From NCBI GenBank assembly GCA_017469355.1, contig JAFUGM010000063.1:1-41104 (forward strand): DNA of 41,104 nt, in the 5' to 3' direction. A model generated the notes under the pieces. That model did no database searches, had not been told where the DNA came from, and worked only from the letters and a program-made list of their open reading frames with translations. This document shows positions 28,592-37,192 of the stretch, piece by piece (the stretch's first letter is position 1; the number at the start of each line of letters is the position of its first letter). A program made the position numbers and the translations under genes. Source of the stretch: Solobacterium sp. (lineage in GTDB: Bacteria > Bacillota_I > Bacilli_A > Erysipelotrichales > Erysipelotrichaceae).

Positions 28592-30808
28592 TCAGTTCAG
28601 ATAATCCGCAGCACTCTGTCCAGCAATCCGTCCGTAGACGATGAAGTCCGCAACTGCGTTTCCGCCAAGACGGTTCGCGCCATGAACACCACCGGTAACT
28701 TCGCCTGCCGCAAATAATCCCGGAATCGCCGAGCCATCTTCGCTCAGCACTTCCGCTGCCTCGTCAATCACAAGACCACCCATGGTATGGTGAATACCAG
28801 GCTGTACAGTCAATGCATAATACGGGCCTTCCAGCTTCTCCGCAAAGGACGTACGTCCAAAGTCAGGATCTTCCTTCGCTTCAACATAGCTGTTCCAGGT
28901 AGTAATGGTTTCCGCAAGAACATCTGCGTCAATGCCCATTTCACCAGCCAGCTCTTCCGGTGTTTCGCCAGTTACGGTCCAGCCTTTTCCAACATATCCC
29001 TGAATGACTGCACTTGCGTCATACATCTTCTGGTCAACAATCAGCCATGCGTATCCGCCAGTCTGGTTATTTTCCGCATCGGAGACCTTGTCTCTGGTGC
29101 TGACTTCGTCATAGAAACGAACGCCTTCCGCATTCACAAGAATCGCACCATCACCACGCAGACCTTCGGTAATCAGGTTTGCGGAGCCATCATCCGCAAC
29201 GTGTACGGTCGGATGGAGCTGAATCTGTTCCATATCAACGGTAGCTGCGCCAACTGCCTGACCCATTTCAATTCCCTGTCCGAGAATGCCGGGAGCGTTG
29301 GTGGTAATGTATCCGTCAAGTTCCGGATGGTTCTGCGAAACGACCATGTCGTTGTTTGCGCCAAATCCACCGGAAGCGATGATCACTGCCTTGGCATTAA
29401 TCGTGACGTTTCCTCCAGCAGAGGTAACCGCCTTGATTCCGGAAGCCTTCCCGCCATCCATGATGATCTCAGTCGCTGTGGTATCGAAGAGCACTTCAAT
29501 TCCACGGTCATTCAGATTCTTTTCAAGAATCGGAATGACATAGGCACCAACCGAAACGGTCTTTCCTTCTGCGTTGACCGGACGGTGAATCCGCTTGACG
29601 CTGGCACCGCCGAAGGCACCGACGTTATGTAATTCCGCACCGATCTCATCGAGCCAGTCAATTGCGCTTTCGCTGTATTCCGCAAGGCGTTTTACGAGCA
29701 CCGGATTGTTAATTCCGGAGCCGCCAATCATCGTATCGAGTTCAAACAGTTCTACGGAATCAAAGTACCCATCCGGGTTTGCCTGATAGGCAGCCCACTG
29801 CTCACTGACGGTCGCCGCAAGCTCTTTGATCACGTCTTCATTTTCACCCGTATAAGCCGCAGCACTTGCGAGCATCTTATCGACACCAGCGTTCTCACCG
29901 AACTCATTGGTATCCTGGAACACAGTCTTAGCGGCATTCATACCACCGGTAGAACGCACAGAGTTTCCACCGACCATATTCTGACTTTCCACGAGAATGA
30001 CCTTATGTCCTTCATCGCTGGCCACGATCGCCGCTGTCATACCGGCACCACCGGCACCGATGATAACGACATCACAATCCTTTGTGACATCTTCTGCGAC
30101 TGCCGCAGCGCTTTCTACTGCGGTTTTGTAATCGTCCGGATTCAGCCCAGCAGATTCTAACGCTGCAGCCGCAGCCGCAAGAATCGCATTACTTGTGACG
30201 GTAGCGGAAGATACGGTATCTACCGCGATGGAGCCGCTTTCTGAGATCGCCCCCGGCATGGATTCAATTGCCTTGGATCCAATGCCTTCGGTTTCTCCAG
30301 GTCCTTCTGCCGCCGCATCTACAATTACAGAATTCTCCAGTGTCAGTGTGACAGTGACCGGATTAGCTTCTCCACCCTGGCCTACCGCCTCACCGGTAAA
30401 CACACCAGATACTCCGCCAGCACCCTTATAATCCTCCGGGTTAAGACCAGCACTTTCCAGTGCTGCTTCTGCCGCTTTCAGGATGGCGTTACTGGTAATC
30501 GTAGCGGAAGATACGGTATCAACTGCGATCGATCCGCTTTCTGCGATTGCCCCAGGCATGGATTCCAGTGCCTTTGTGCCAATACCTTCGGTTTCTCCAG
30601 GTCCTTCTGCCGTCGCATCTACGATCACGGAATTCTCCAGTGTCAGAGTGACAGTGACCGGATTGGCGTCACCGCCCATTCCTGATGCGGTACCGGTAAA
30701 GGTTCCGGAAACACCTGCGCCGCTGTCAGTTGCTGCAGAGCCTGAACCGCATCCCACAAGGGTCGCGGTAAGTGCTGCTGCCGTAAAAAATGCCAGTAGC
30801 TTCTTCAT
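28592..30808 (-). CDS. Extracellular flavinylated fumarate-reductase-like lipoprotein with two FMN-binding domains (738 aa)
   Basis: The start at 30806-30808 (MKKLLAFF) has an AGGAGG ribosome site. A lipoprotein signal ends with LVGC, Cys20 being the lipid anchor, so the enzyme faces outward. Two FMN-binding domains of 100 residues each follow, both with the VSSAT sequence whose threonine (103 and 203) is the likely ApbE flavinylation site. From about residue 255 an FAD-binding flavoprotein domain begins (VVIIGAGGAGMTAA), with active-site segments QLHPTVH, EGLRGDGAILVN, GIHHTMGG and GANRLGGN as in fumarate and urocanate reductases. Such enzymes let anaerobes use fumarate, urocanate or related enoates as extracellular electron acceptors; the substrate cannot be read from sequence alone. 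It is monocistronic and divergent from a hybrid histidine kinase. Confidence 0.92.
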   Translation of the reverse strand: MKKLLAFFTAAALTATLVGCGSGSAATDSGAGVSGTFTGTASGMGGDANPVTVTLTLENSVIVDATAEGPGETEGIGTKALESMPGAIAESGSIAVDTVSSATITSNAILKAAEAALESAGLNPEDYKGAGGVSGVFTGEAVGQGGEANPVTVTLTLENSVIVDAAAEGPGETEGIGSKAIESMPGAISESGSIAVDTVSSATVTSNAILAAAAAALESAGLNPDDYKTAVESAAAVAEDVTKDCDVVIIGAGGAGMTAAIVASDEGHKVILVESQNMVGGNSVRSTGGMNAAKTVFQDTNEFGENAGVDKMLASAAAYTGENEDVIKELAATVSEQWAAYQANPDGYFDSVELFELDTMIGGSGINNPVLVKRLAEYSESAIDWLDEIGAELHNVGAFGGASVKRIHRPVNAEGKTVSVGAYVIPILEKNLNDRGIEVLFDTTATEIIMDGGKASGIKAVTSAGGNVTINAKAVIIASGGFGANNDMVVSQNHPELDGYITTNAPGILGQGIEMGQAVGAATVDMEQIQLHPTVHVADDGSANLITEGLRGDGAILVNAEGVRFYDEVSTRDKVSDAENNQTGGYAWLIVDQKMYDASAVIQGYVGKGWTVTGETPEELAGEMGIDADVLAETITTWNSYVEAKEDPDFGRTSFAEKLEGPYYALTVQPGIHHTMGGLVIDEAAEVLSEDGSAIPGLFAAGEVTGGVHGANRLGGNAVADFIVYGRIAGQSAADYLN
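30113..30712 (-). repeat. 300-bp tandem duplication encoding two FMN-binding domains
   Basis: Two direct units of exactly 300 bp (30413-30712 and 30113-30412) encode nearly identical 100-residue FMN-binding domains, both ending near LNP(E/D)DYK. The high DNA identity suggests recent duplication or gene conversion. Confidence 0.85.
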
Positions 30809-30848
30809 TAAATTTCCTCCTATTCCCTTTCTTGAATACTGCGTGTTC

Positions 30849-30877
30849 ATTATATGGGAGATAGGGCGGAAAAGAAA
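30849..30877 (-). promoter_or_regulatory. Candidate promoter of the reductase gene
   Basis: A perfect TATAAT (30849-30854, minus strand) with a poor -35 (TTTCTT) 17 bp upstream. It lies about 40 bp before the reductase ATG. Confidence 0.5.
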
Positions 30878-30894
30878 GAAAACAAATCCGTTTA

Positions 30895-30912
30895 GAGGGG
30901 ATACTTCCCCTC
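30895..30912. promoter_or_regulatory. Perfect dyad in the divergent intergenic region
   Basis: GAGGGGA and TCCCCTC form a perfect 7-bp inverted repeat around TACT. No T-run follows on either strand, so it is more likely an operator than a terminator. It lies between the two outward-facing promoters of the reductase and the hybrid kinase. Confidence 0.5.
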
Positions 30913-30930
30913 AGTGAATGACTTTTGACA

Positions 30931-30939
30931 TGGTATGAT
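30931..30939 (+). promoter_or_regulatory. Candidate promoter of the hybrid kinase gene
   Basis: TGGTATGAT is an extended -10 (TGn plus TATGAT, five of six). The nearby TTGACA (30925-30930) is too close to serve this -10 as a -35. Confidence 0.4.
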
Positions 30940-30999
30940 AAATACACAACACGGGTAACACCCTCAGACGTTTTCATATGTGATTTTGGAGGACTGTAC

Positions 31000-33933
31000 A
31001 TGTTTGGGCAACATTTCCAGTTGAATACAGAAATGATTCATTTCATGGAAGAAATGGGCCGGCAGATGCCGGGTGGTTTCTTTATTTACAAGGCAGAAGG
31101 AAACGAAGAGATCCTCTTCGCTAACCAGGCCGTATTTGATATCTTCGGTTGTGCCGATGCCGAAGAGTTCCGGGAACTGACCGGATATACCTTCCGTGGC
31201 ATGTTGGTGGAAGAAGACTATGCGTCTGTTCTTGATTCCATCAATCACCAGATCGCAATCAATGAAAACAATCTGGACTATGTAGAATATCGTATCCGCC
31301 GGAAAGACGGTTCCATCCGTTGGGTGGATGACTACGGTCACTACACTAAGACCGATGCGTATGGCGGGATTTATTATGTTTTCATTTCCGATATCACGGA
31401 AAAGAAAAACCGGATCGATGCCGAAAGCCGCCGCTATCGGGAAGAAGCAGAAGCCGCTACGAAGATTGCGGAGCTTACCGCATCCATGACTTCCCTTCTT
31501 ACCAATATGCCGGCGATGACCTTTTCCAAGGATATACGCAACGGGCAGTATGTCGCATGTAATCAGGGATTTGCGGATTACGCCCATAAAGCAACTCCTG
31601 AAGGAGTTGTTGGCCTTACCGACTTTGAAATCTTTGATCCGTTAACTGCACAGCACTTTGTGGAGGATGACAAAAAGGCACAGGATATGGATGAACCGTA
31701 TGTGTTCATCGAAGATGTACCAGATGCCAAGGGATTCCCCCGGCACTTCCAGACAACCAAGCTGAAGTTTACCGACGCCTCTGGACGCCCATGTATTCTC
31801 GGTATGAGTGTCGATGTGACCGAAATGGCGCGTCTTACCACCAAGGAAGCGGAAGGACGTGTTCGTAAGCAGGAAGAAGAAAAACATCAGGTACTGCAGG
31901 AACAGCTGATCGAACAGGAAAAACAGGGTGACCAGCAGGCCAAGATGATTACCGCACTTGCGGCAGACTACAAGAGTGTTTACTACATTGAGCTGGATAA
32001 GGACCGGGCAATCTGTTATCAGTCTCATACTGACGTGGAAGACAGTTACGCCGTTGGCGACGTATTCCCCTTCACCAAAGGATTTTCCAACTATGCGGAT
32101 AAATATATCCCTGAGCCATATCACACGGAATTCCTGAAGTTCATCCAGCCGGACAATATCCGGGAAGGACTGAAGAGTGAGCGCGTCATCTCCTTCCGTT
32201 ATATGGTTCATCGGGATGATAAAGACTCTTATGAAATGGTACGGTTTGCGGGTGTACGTCATCCGGAAGATCGGGATGATCATATCGTGCATAATGTCGG
32301 CGGCTGTTTCACTGACGTGGATACGGAAACCCGTCGTTCCCTCCAGCAGAGTGAGGCATTAAGCGATGCCTTAGCTTCTGCCGAAGGCGCAAGTAAGGCC
32401 AAAACCGCATTCCTGTCCAACATGAGTCACGAAATCCGGACGCCGATGAATGCGATTATTGGGTTAAACAACATTGCGATGAATGACCCGGAAACCTCCG
32501 ATAAAACAAGAGAATACCTGGTCAAGATGAATGCGTCTGCCCAGCATCTGCTTAACATCATCAATGACATTCTGGATATGAGCCGGATTGAATCCGGACG
32601 AATGGTGATCAAGAGCGAAGAGTTCTCCTTCTCCAAGATGCTGGAACAGGTCAACACGATTATCAGCGGTCAGTGCCGGGATAAGAACCTTGTATATGAC
32701 TGCCATATCAATGGGCATATTGATGACTACTATATCGGAGATACGATGAAGCTCCGTCAGGTATTAATCAATATTCTCGGTAACTCCGTGAAATTCACCC
32801 CGGAGGGTGGAAGCGTCACCTTCACCGTCCAGGAGATTGCGAAATACGATTCCAAGTCCACACTGAAGTTTGTGATTTCGGATACCGGAATCGGTATGAG
32901 TAAGGAATTCCTTCCCAAGCTCTTCGATACATTCACCCAGGAAGACTCCAGTGCCTCCAATAAATACGGAAGTACAGGTCTTGGAATGCCCATCACAAAG
33001 AGCATTGTCGAACTTATGAACGGAACCATTGAGGTGGAAAGTGAAAAAGGTGTCGGCACCACCTTCACCGTGATCATCACCTTAAGTGATTCCGACCGAA
33101 AGGCCGCAGAGATTGAGGAAGGTGAACTTCATCCGGATGAAATGTGCGTGCTGGCAATCGATGATGATCCTGTCGCATGTGAATATGCCAAGATGGTTCT
33201 GGGCCAGGTAGGAATCTCCTGTGAGGTCGCAGAGTCTGGAAGAGAAGCGATTGAAATGGTCAAGGTCCGCTATGCACGGCGTGAGCCGTACAACCTCATT
33301 CTTGTGGACTGGAGAATGCCGGAGATGGATGGTCTTGAGACCACCCGCAGAATCCGTGAGATTGTCGGAGACAAGACACCGATCATCATTCTCACCTCCT
33401 ATAACTGGGAAGAAGTCGCAGATGAGGCACGGGAAGCCGGCGTTGACAGCTTCGCACCAAAGCCATTGTTCGCCACAACGGTCATGGATGAATTCCGCTC
33501 CGCGTTCCGTAAGAAGAACGAAGGTCTCATCCGCCGTACCGTTGATCTGACTGGGCGGAATATCCTGCTTGCGGAAGATATGTTAATCAATGCGGAAATC
33601 ATGACCATGGTTCTCTCCATGCGTGAGATGAATGTCGATACCGCAGAAAATGGACAAATCGCAGTGGATCTCTTCAAATCCCATGAAGAAGGTTATTATG
33701 ATGCGATCTTAATGGATATGCGGATGCCAGTCATGGATGGCCTGGAAGCGACACGGTTGATCCGGGCACTCGATCGAAGCGATGCGCAGACGGTTCCGAT
33801 TATCGCCTTGACCGCAAATGCGTTTGATGAAGATGTTCAAAGGAGTATGCAGGCGGGATTGAATGCTCATTTAAGTAAGCCGGTGGATGCGGAAGTTCTC
33901 TTCCGTACACTGGAAGGCCTGATTAAAGAATAA
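31000..33933 (+). CDS. Soluble PAS-domain hybrid histidine kinase with two receiver domains (977 aa)
   Basis: The start at 31000 (MFGQHFQLN) has a GGAGG ribosome site. No membrane segment is visible, so it should sense a cytoplasmic or diffusible signal. Residues about 20-140 are a PAS/PAC domain ending VFISDITEKK; a second PAS follows (about 165-275), then a coiled coil rich in Glu and Gln and a third PAS-like region (about 310-450). HisKA has the H-box SHEIRTPMNAI (His477). The HATPase domain has N-box NSVKFTPEGG, DTGIGM, and STGLGMPI. Receiver 1 (about 715-840) has VDWRMPEMDG with Asp770; receiver 2 (about 855-977) has LMDMRMPVMDG with Asp906 and SKPVD. There is no Hpt domain or DNA-binding output. 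Regulation of the divergent reductase is plausible from position only. Confidence 0.94.
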   Translation: MFGQHFQLNTEMIHFMEEMGRQMPGGFFIYKAEGNEEILFANQAVFDIFGCADAEEFRELTGYTFRGMLVEEDYASVLDSINHQIAINENNLDYVEYRIRRKDGSIRWVDDYGHYTKTDAYGGIYYVFISDITEKKNRIDAESRRYREEAEAATKIAELTASMTSLLTNMPAMTFSKDIRNGQYVACNQGFADYAHKATPEGVVGLTDFEIFDPLTAQHFVEDDKKAQDMDEPYVFIEDVPDAKGFPRHFQTTKLKFTDASGRPCILGMSVDVTEMARLTTKEAEGRVRKQEEEKHQVLQEQLIEQEKQGDQQAKMITALAADYKSVYYIELDKDRAICYQSHTDVEDSYAVGDVFPFTKGFSNYADKYIPEPYHTEFLKFIQPDNIREGLKSERVISFRYMVHRDDKDSYEMVRFAGVRHPEDRDDHIVHNVGGCFTDVDTETRRSLQQSEALSDALASAEGASKAKTAFLSNMSHEIRTPMNAIIGLNNIAMNDPETSDKTREYLVKMNASAQHLLNIINDILDMSRIESGRMVIKSEEFSFSKMLEQVNTIISGQCRDKNLVYDCHINGHIDDYYIGDTMKLRQVLINILGNSVKFTPEGGSVTFTVQEIAKYDSKSTLKFVISDTGIGMSKEFLPKLFDTFTQEDSSASNKYGSTGLGMPITKSIVELMNGTIEVESEKGVGTTFTVIITLSDSDRKAAEIEEGELHPDEMCVLAIDDDPVACEYAKMVLGQVGISCEVAESGREAIEMVKVRYARREPYNLILVDWRMPEMDGLETTRRIREIVGDKTPIIILTSYNWEEVADEAREAGVDSFAPKPLFATTVMDEFRSAFRKKNEGLIRRTVDLTGRNILLAEDMLINAEIMTMVLSMREMNVDTAENGQIAVDLFKSHEEGYYDAILMDMRMPVMDGLEATRLIRALDRSDAQTVPIIALTANAFDEDVQRSMQAGLNAHLSKPVDAEVLFRTLEGLIKE

Positions 33934-33944
33934 CTTGTACTGCT

Positions 33945-33970
33945 GGAGAGAGTGACCACTCTCTCCTTTT
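33945..33970 (+). terminator. Terminator of the hybrid kinase gene
   Basis: GGAGAGAGTG and CACTCTCTCC form a perfect 10-bp stem followed by TTTT, 12 bp after the stop codon. Confidence 0.9.
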
Positions 33971-33989
33971 AAAAACGAACAGAGATTCT

Positions 33990-34077
33990 TCAACGCATGT
34001 CCAAAAACGGAGCGATTGCTTCGATAAGGCCTGCCTGGAATTCTTTCCCTTCACCCAGTTTCCTGAGTTGATGAGAA
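33990..34077 (-). other. Possible coding remnant after the first ATPase gene
   Basis: The 88 bp between the ATPase stop and the kinase terminator remain open on the minus strand, in a frame different from the ATPase. They read like a protein C-terminus (SHQLRKLGEGKEF, AGLIEAIAPFLDMR, stop at 33990-33992). There is no start codon or ribosome site. It may be the tail of a lost gene or a chance open stretch. Confidence 0.25.
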
Positions 34078-35430
34078 TCAGTCTGGTTTAGAAAGCGCAT
34101 CTTTCTTCTTAAGATAATCTTTCAGTTTAAAGGCGCAGAAATACGGGAATGTATAAATATCATTGGCATAACCCACATTAAAATCTCCGAGTTTTATTCC
34201 ATAGGAAATATCGCTGTAATTCTGATTTCTGATTAATGTTGATAACGACTTGGATTTTTCATGGTTCGATTTAACTTCAACAGGAATCAGTGCATCCTGT
34301 GTTCTTACAAAAAAGTCTTCCTCCAGCGTAGAGCTTTCCTTTTTGAAATAATAGAGCCCCAACCCCTGCTTCATAAAAGCCTCCGCCACGAAATTCTCAT
34401 ATAGTGCCCCTTTATATACGCCTAGGTTCTTATTAACTCTAAGATCCTCCTGTGCCTCTTCATCTAACGCAGATACCAGAAGTCCCGTATCGGGGTAATA
34501 TAACTTATATTTACTTTCATCTATATTCCCTTTTAATGGCAGTTCCGGGAAATTTAGGCAATAACAGCAAGTAATCACTCCAGCGTCAATCAACCATTCG
34601 ATACAACCGGTATATTCTCTTGATCTTGCATGTTTATCCATCTTGTTAAACTGAAACTTCTTATTCTCTTTGGCAAGCTGAGCGGGAATACTTCTAAATA
34701 CACTTATGATCTTAGCCTGATCCAGTCCCTCCGCATACTTTCTTACGTCTTCCTCATAATCAAGACGAATCTGTTCCTGTACCTCAAGCGTTCCTGAAAA
34801 TGTCCCAGTTTCGATATACAGCTTTACAACATCCGGCATACCACCCAAAACGCAGTAATCTAAAAACAGCCGTTTAAAAACCGTCATCTCATTTTGATTG
34901 AATGGCTGGTTATTTATCATATGTAATAAAATCAAATCGATCTGTTCCTGACTATACCCTTTAGCCCAGAGGAATTCCTCAAAGTCCATTGAAAACATCT
35001 CATAATCCGTTTTAGCGCCAACACTGTTACTGTGAATCTTTCTATAATTTATTCCCAACATAGATCCACTGCAGATAACATCGAATCTGCTATCGATCTT
35101 AAATGATTTCAAAGTTGTGGCCACATCAGGGTTTTCCTGTATCTCATCAAAAACGATCAGTGTTTTACCAGGTATGAACTTCAGTGAGGGATCTGCCAGA
35201 GATATATTTCTGGTCACACTTTCTACATCATAGCCATCCGCAAGTATATGCATGAACTTCTGTTCTAAGGCAAAGTTAATGTAAACAACATTCTCATAGT
35301 ATTCTCTGGCAAAATGCATAATTGATTCTGTTTTTCCAATTTGCCTGGCGCCTTTAACTATCAGAGGTTTATGCGCAGGATCAGCTTTCCAATTGGCTAA
35401 ATACTCATCAATCTTTCGCCTGTAATACAT
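34078..35430 (-). CDS. COG1373/DUF4143 AAA+ ATPase (450 aa), first copy
   Basis: I start at ATG 35428-35430 (MYYRRKIDEYL), because AAGGAGG lies 8 bp upstream; a longer frame of 13 more codons has no ribosome site. Walker A is GARQIGKT (residues 27-34) and Walker B is TLIVFDEIQ near residue 100. The C-terminal DUF4143 region shows YYPDTGLLVSAL and a PD-(D/E)XK-like core ending PVEVKS. These ATPases are widespread in gut anaerobes and mobile or defence-rich regions; their function is not established. It appears AT-richer than the housekeeping genes. Three 14-bp direct repeats lie in its upstream region. Confidence 0.92.
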   Translation of the reverse strand: MYYRRKIDEYLANWKADPAHKPLIVKGARQIGKTESIMHFAREYYENVVYINFALEQKFMHILADGYDVESVTRNISLADPSLKFIPGKTLIVFDEIQENPDVATTLKSFKIDSRFDVICSGSMLGINYRKIHSNSVGAKTDYEMFSMDFEEFLWAKGYSQEQIDLILLHMINNQPFNQNEMTVFKRLFLDYCVLGGMPDVVKLYIETGTFSGTLEVQEQIRLDYEEDVRKYAEGLDQAKIISVFRSIPAQLAKENKKFQFNKMDKHARSREYTGCIEWLIDAGVITCCYCLNFPELPLKGNIDESKYKLYYPDTGLLVSALDEEAQEDLRVNKNLGVYKGALYENFVAEAFMKQGLGLYYFKKESSTLEEDFFVRTQDALIPVEVKSNHEKSKSLSTLIRNQNYSDISYGIKLGDFNVGYANDIYTFPYFCAFKLKDYLKKKDALSKPD

Positions 35431-35499
35431 ATCTTCCGCCTCCTTGCCATTACGATTCATATACAGCAATAGGAAAAACTATCGCCACATACAATCTAT

Positions 35500-35577
35500 C
35501 ACATTTTATGAGGCAATTTGAGGTTTTCTCACACATTTTATGAGGGAATATAAGCTTTATCTACACATTTTATGAGG
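35500..35577. repeat. Three 14-bp direct repeats with exact 32-bp period
   Basis: cacattttatgagg occurs perfectly at 35500-35513, 35532-35545 and 35564-35577. Start-to-start spacing is 32 bp in both intervals, about three helical turns, with 18-bp unrelated spacers. The array fills the space between the second ATPase stop and the first ATPase promoter region. It looks like an iteron or operator array rather than a CRISPR, since the repeat is too short. Confidence 0.85.
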
Positions 35578-35588
35578 ATTAGCAGTAA

Positions 35589-36845
35589 TTACACCCCTAA
35601 CAGAGACACCGGAAAGACAAAGGCATCCTCATTCAATGCATGAATAGCCTCGGTATTATCAATTATCATCCCGCGTTTGATAGGCATGTTATACTTTGCG
35701 AGCACTTTGAAGTTTTTCGTCGGTTTGCTTGGAAACACGCTCTTTTTGATTTCCACAGGATATATACACCCTTCTTTAACCAAGAGTATATCAATCTCTT
35801 TTTTGTCGATATCTCTGTAGAAATATAAATACTGTTTCGGATCGATCCCGTTGTTATAGAAGCTTTTAATTACTTCACTGACTACATATGTTTCAAAAAA
35901 GGCTCCACCCATTACACCATCCTTCAGCATTTCTGCCGTAGGCCATTTACACAGATATGCGCAAAGACCGGTATCCATAAAATACAGCTTCGGCGCCTTA
36001 ATGATTCTCTTTGATGCGTTAGCCATAAATGGCTCAATCAGATAAATAATCCCGGATGTCTGTAGTATCGATATCCATCGTTTACAAGTCTCAACATTGA
36101 TTCCCAATTCTCTGGAAATGTCGCTGAAAATGACTTCCTGTGCTGTTCTCAGCGCAAGAAGTGAAATGAATCGTCTGAACTGCATTTCATTCGCCGCGTT
36201 GATCTGTTTCCGTACATCTTTTTCAATATATGTATCTATGTAGGATTTATAGTACATATCTCTCTCGGATAATCCCGTGCATATGTCCGGCATTCCTCCC
36301 TGGAAAATATCTTTGAAAATTTCCATCTTGTTTCGATAATAGTCAGGATAGCCTTTTTGCTTATTCAACAGATTGTTGAAATCCACATCAAAGATGGCGC
36401 CTTCTTTTCCTCTTTTTTCCATTTGAGTGAATCCAGACATATTCACTATTGCGGTTCTTCCCGCAAGTGATTCCGAGATGCCTTCCTGAAGTTCATATTG
36501 ATTGGAACCCGTCAGAACATACATAAGGCTTCTTGGTTCAGAATTCTTCATCCAGAGTCTTCTTTGTTTATCTACCGATTTCTTGATCTCACTTAGAATA
36601 TTCGGTGCTTTTTGAACCTCATCAATGACAAGGGGCCATGGATGAGATTCAAGAAACGCCCTCGGATTAGAAAGCGCAAGATCCAATTCGTCTGTATCAT
36701 CCAGAGTCACAGTATCAAACGTTTCCCCAAACAGATGATCTACTGTTGTACTCTTACCTACCTGTCTGCTGCCATAAAGCGTTATCACCTGAAATGACTC
36801 CGCCGCCTTCAAAAGAATTTTTTCAACATCTCGTTTGATATACAT
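35589..36845 (-). CDS. COG1373/DUF4143 AAA+ ATPase (418 aa), second copy
   Basis: The start is taken at 36843-36845 (MYIKRDVEKIL), which matches the usual family start and has GGCGG 8 bp upstream; ATG 36858-36860 is an alternative. Walker A is GSRQVGKS (residues 25-32) and Walker B is PLVIDEVQ near residue 70. DUF4143 features are DISRELGINVETCKRWI (winged-helix-like), GIIYLIEP, KLYFMDTGLCAYL and the nuclease-like EIDILL followed by PVEIKK. It is only distantly similar to the first ATPase, so the pair is not a recent duplication. No terminator is obvious after it. A 38-bp palindrome lies 41 bp upstream of its start. Confidence 0.92.
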   Translation of the reverse strand: MYIKRDVEKILLKAAESFQVITLYGSRQVGKSTTVDHLFGETFDTVTLDDTDELDLALSNPRAFLESHPWPLVIDEVQKAPNILSEIKKSVDKQRRLWMKNSEPRSLMYVLTGSNQYELQEGISESLAGRTAIVNMSGFTQMEKRGKEGAIFDVDFNNLLNKQKGYPDYYRNKMEIFKDIFQGGMPDICTGLSERDMYYKSYIDTYIEKDVRKQINAANEMQFRRFISLLALRTAQEVIFSDISRELGINVETCKRWISILQTSGIIYLIEPFMANASKRIIKAPKLYFMDTGLCAYLCKWPTAEMLKDGVMGGAFFETYVVSEVIKSFYNNGIDPKQYLYFYRDIDKKEIDILLVKEGCIYPVEIKKSVFPSKPTKNFKVLAKYNMPIKRGMIIDNTEAIHALNEDAFVFPVSLLGV

Positions 36846-36885
36846 ATGTATAACCGCCATTCCCACAATCAAGATAGCATCAATT

Positions 36886-36923
36886 TGCGATTAAATCACT
36901 AGTCGACTATGCGTTTAATCGCA
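36886..36923. promoter_or_regulatory. 38-bp concentric palindrome upstream of the second ATPase
   Basis: Outer arms tgcgattaaa and tttaatcgca are perfect inverted repeats. The perfect 10-bp palindrome tagtcgacta (36900-36909) sits at the same centre. Overall 15 of 19 positions per arm pair. On the plus strand TTTTTCTT follows, terminator-like, but no plus-strand gene precedes it. I favour an operator for the ATPase gene. Confidence 0.6.
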
Positions 36924-36949
36924 TTTTTCTTAGATCCAGCCATAATCCG

Positions 36950-37192
36950 TTAACTTCCCACGAAATATGCGTCTAACATCCTGGCCTTGCCTTCAAGACA
37001 GGTAAAATCCTCCGAAAACAGACCATACAGCAAGATACCACCCTTGAGTGTGAATTTATCCCTATATTCCGAAATGGATATCCGGTACAGCGTTCTCTCC
37101 AATACATAAATCGTAAAGATATCCTGAACTATACGGTTATTCTTCTTCGCATAGTTCTTCAGGCGCTCCTTTACGGAAGCAGCATTTTTCAT
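36950..37192 (-). pseudogene. Truncated AbiEii-family nucleotidyltransferase toxin
   Basis: The 80-residue product begins MKNAASVKERLKNYAKKNN and has the AbiEii N-terminal pattern, including FTLKGGILLYGLFSEDF. It then ends after an unrelated tail of 17 residues. Intact AbiEii toxins are near 280-300 residues and continue at this point into the R-x-T-x-D-x-D catalytic segment, which is missing. The ATG overlaps the antitoxin stop (ATGA), the normal coupling of abiEi and abiEii. The toxin is therefore probably inactive. Confidence 0.8.

Noticed and set aside
30895-30912. GAGGGGA/TCCCCTC dyad as a terminator
   Set aside because: No T-run follows on either strand, and it lies between divergent promoters, where no transcript needs to end.
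35500-35577. CRISPR array
   Set aside because: The repeat is 14 bp with 18-bp spacers, there are only three copies, and no cas gene is present. Repeat and spacer lengths are too short for a CRISPR.
34078-36845. The two ATPase genes as a recent tandem duplication or composite transposon
   Set aside because: Their proteins are aligned only at Walker and DUF4143 motifs, DNA similarity is not apparent, and no terminal inverted repeats were found around them.
36886-36923. Terminator for a plus-strand transcript
   Set aside because: A T-run does follow on the plus strand, but there is no plus-strand gene in the preceding kilobases; the concentric symmetry fits an operator better. The possibility is not fully excluded.
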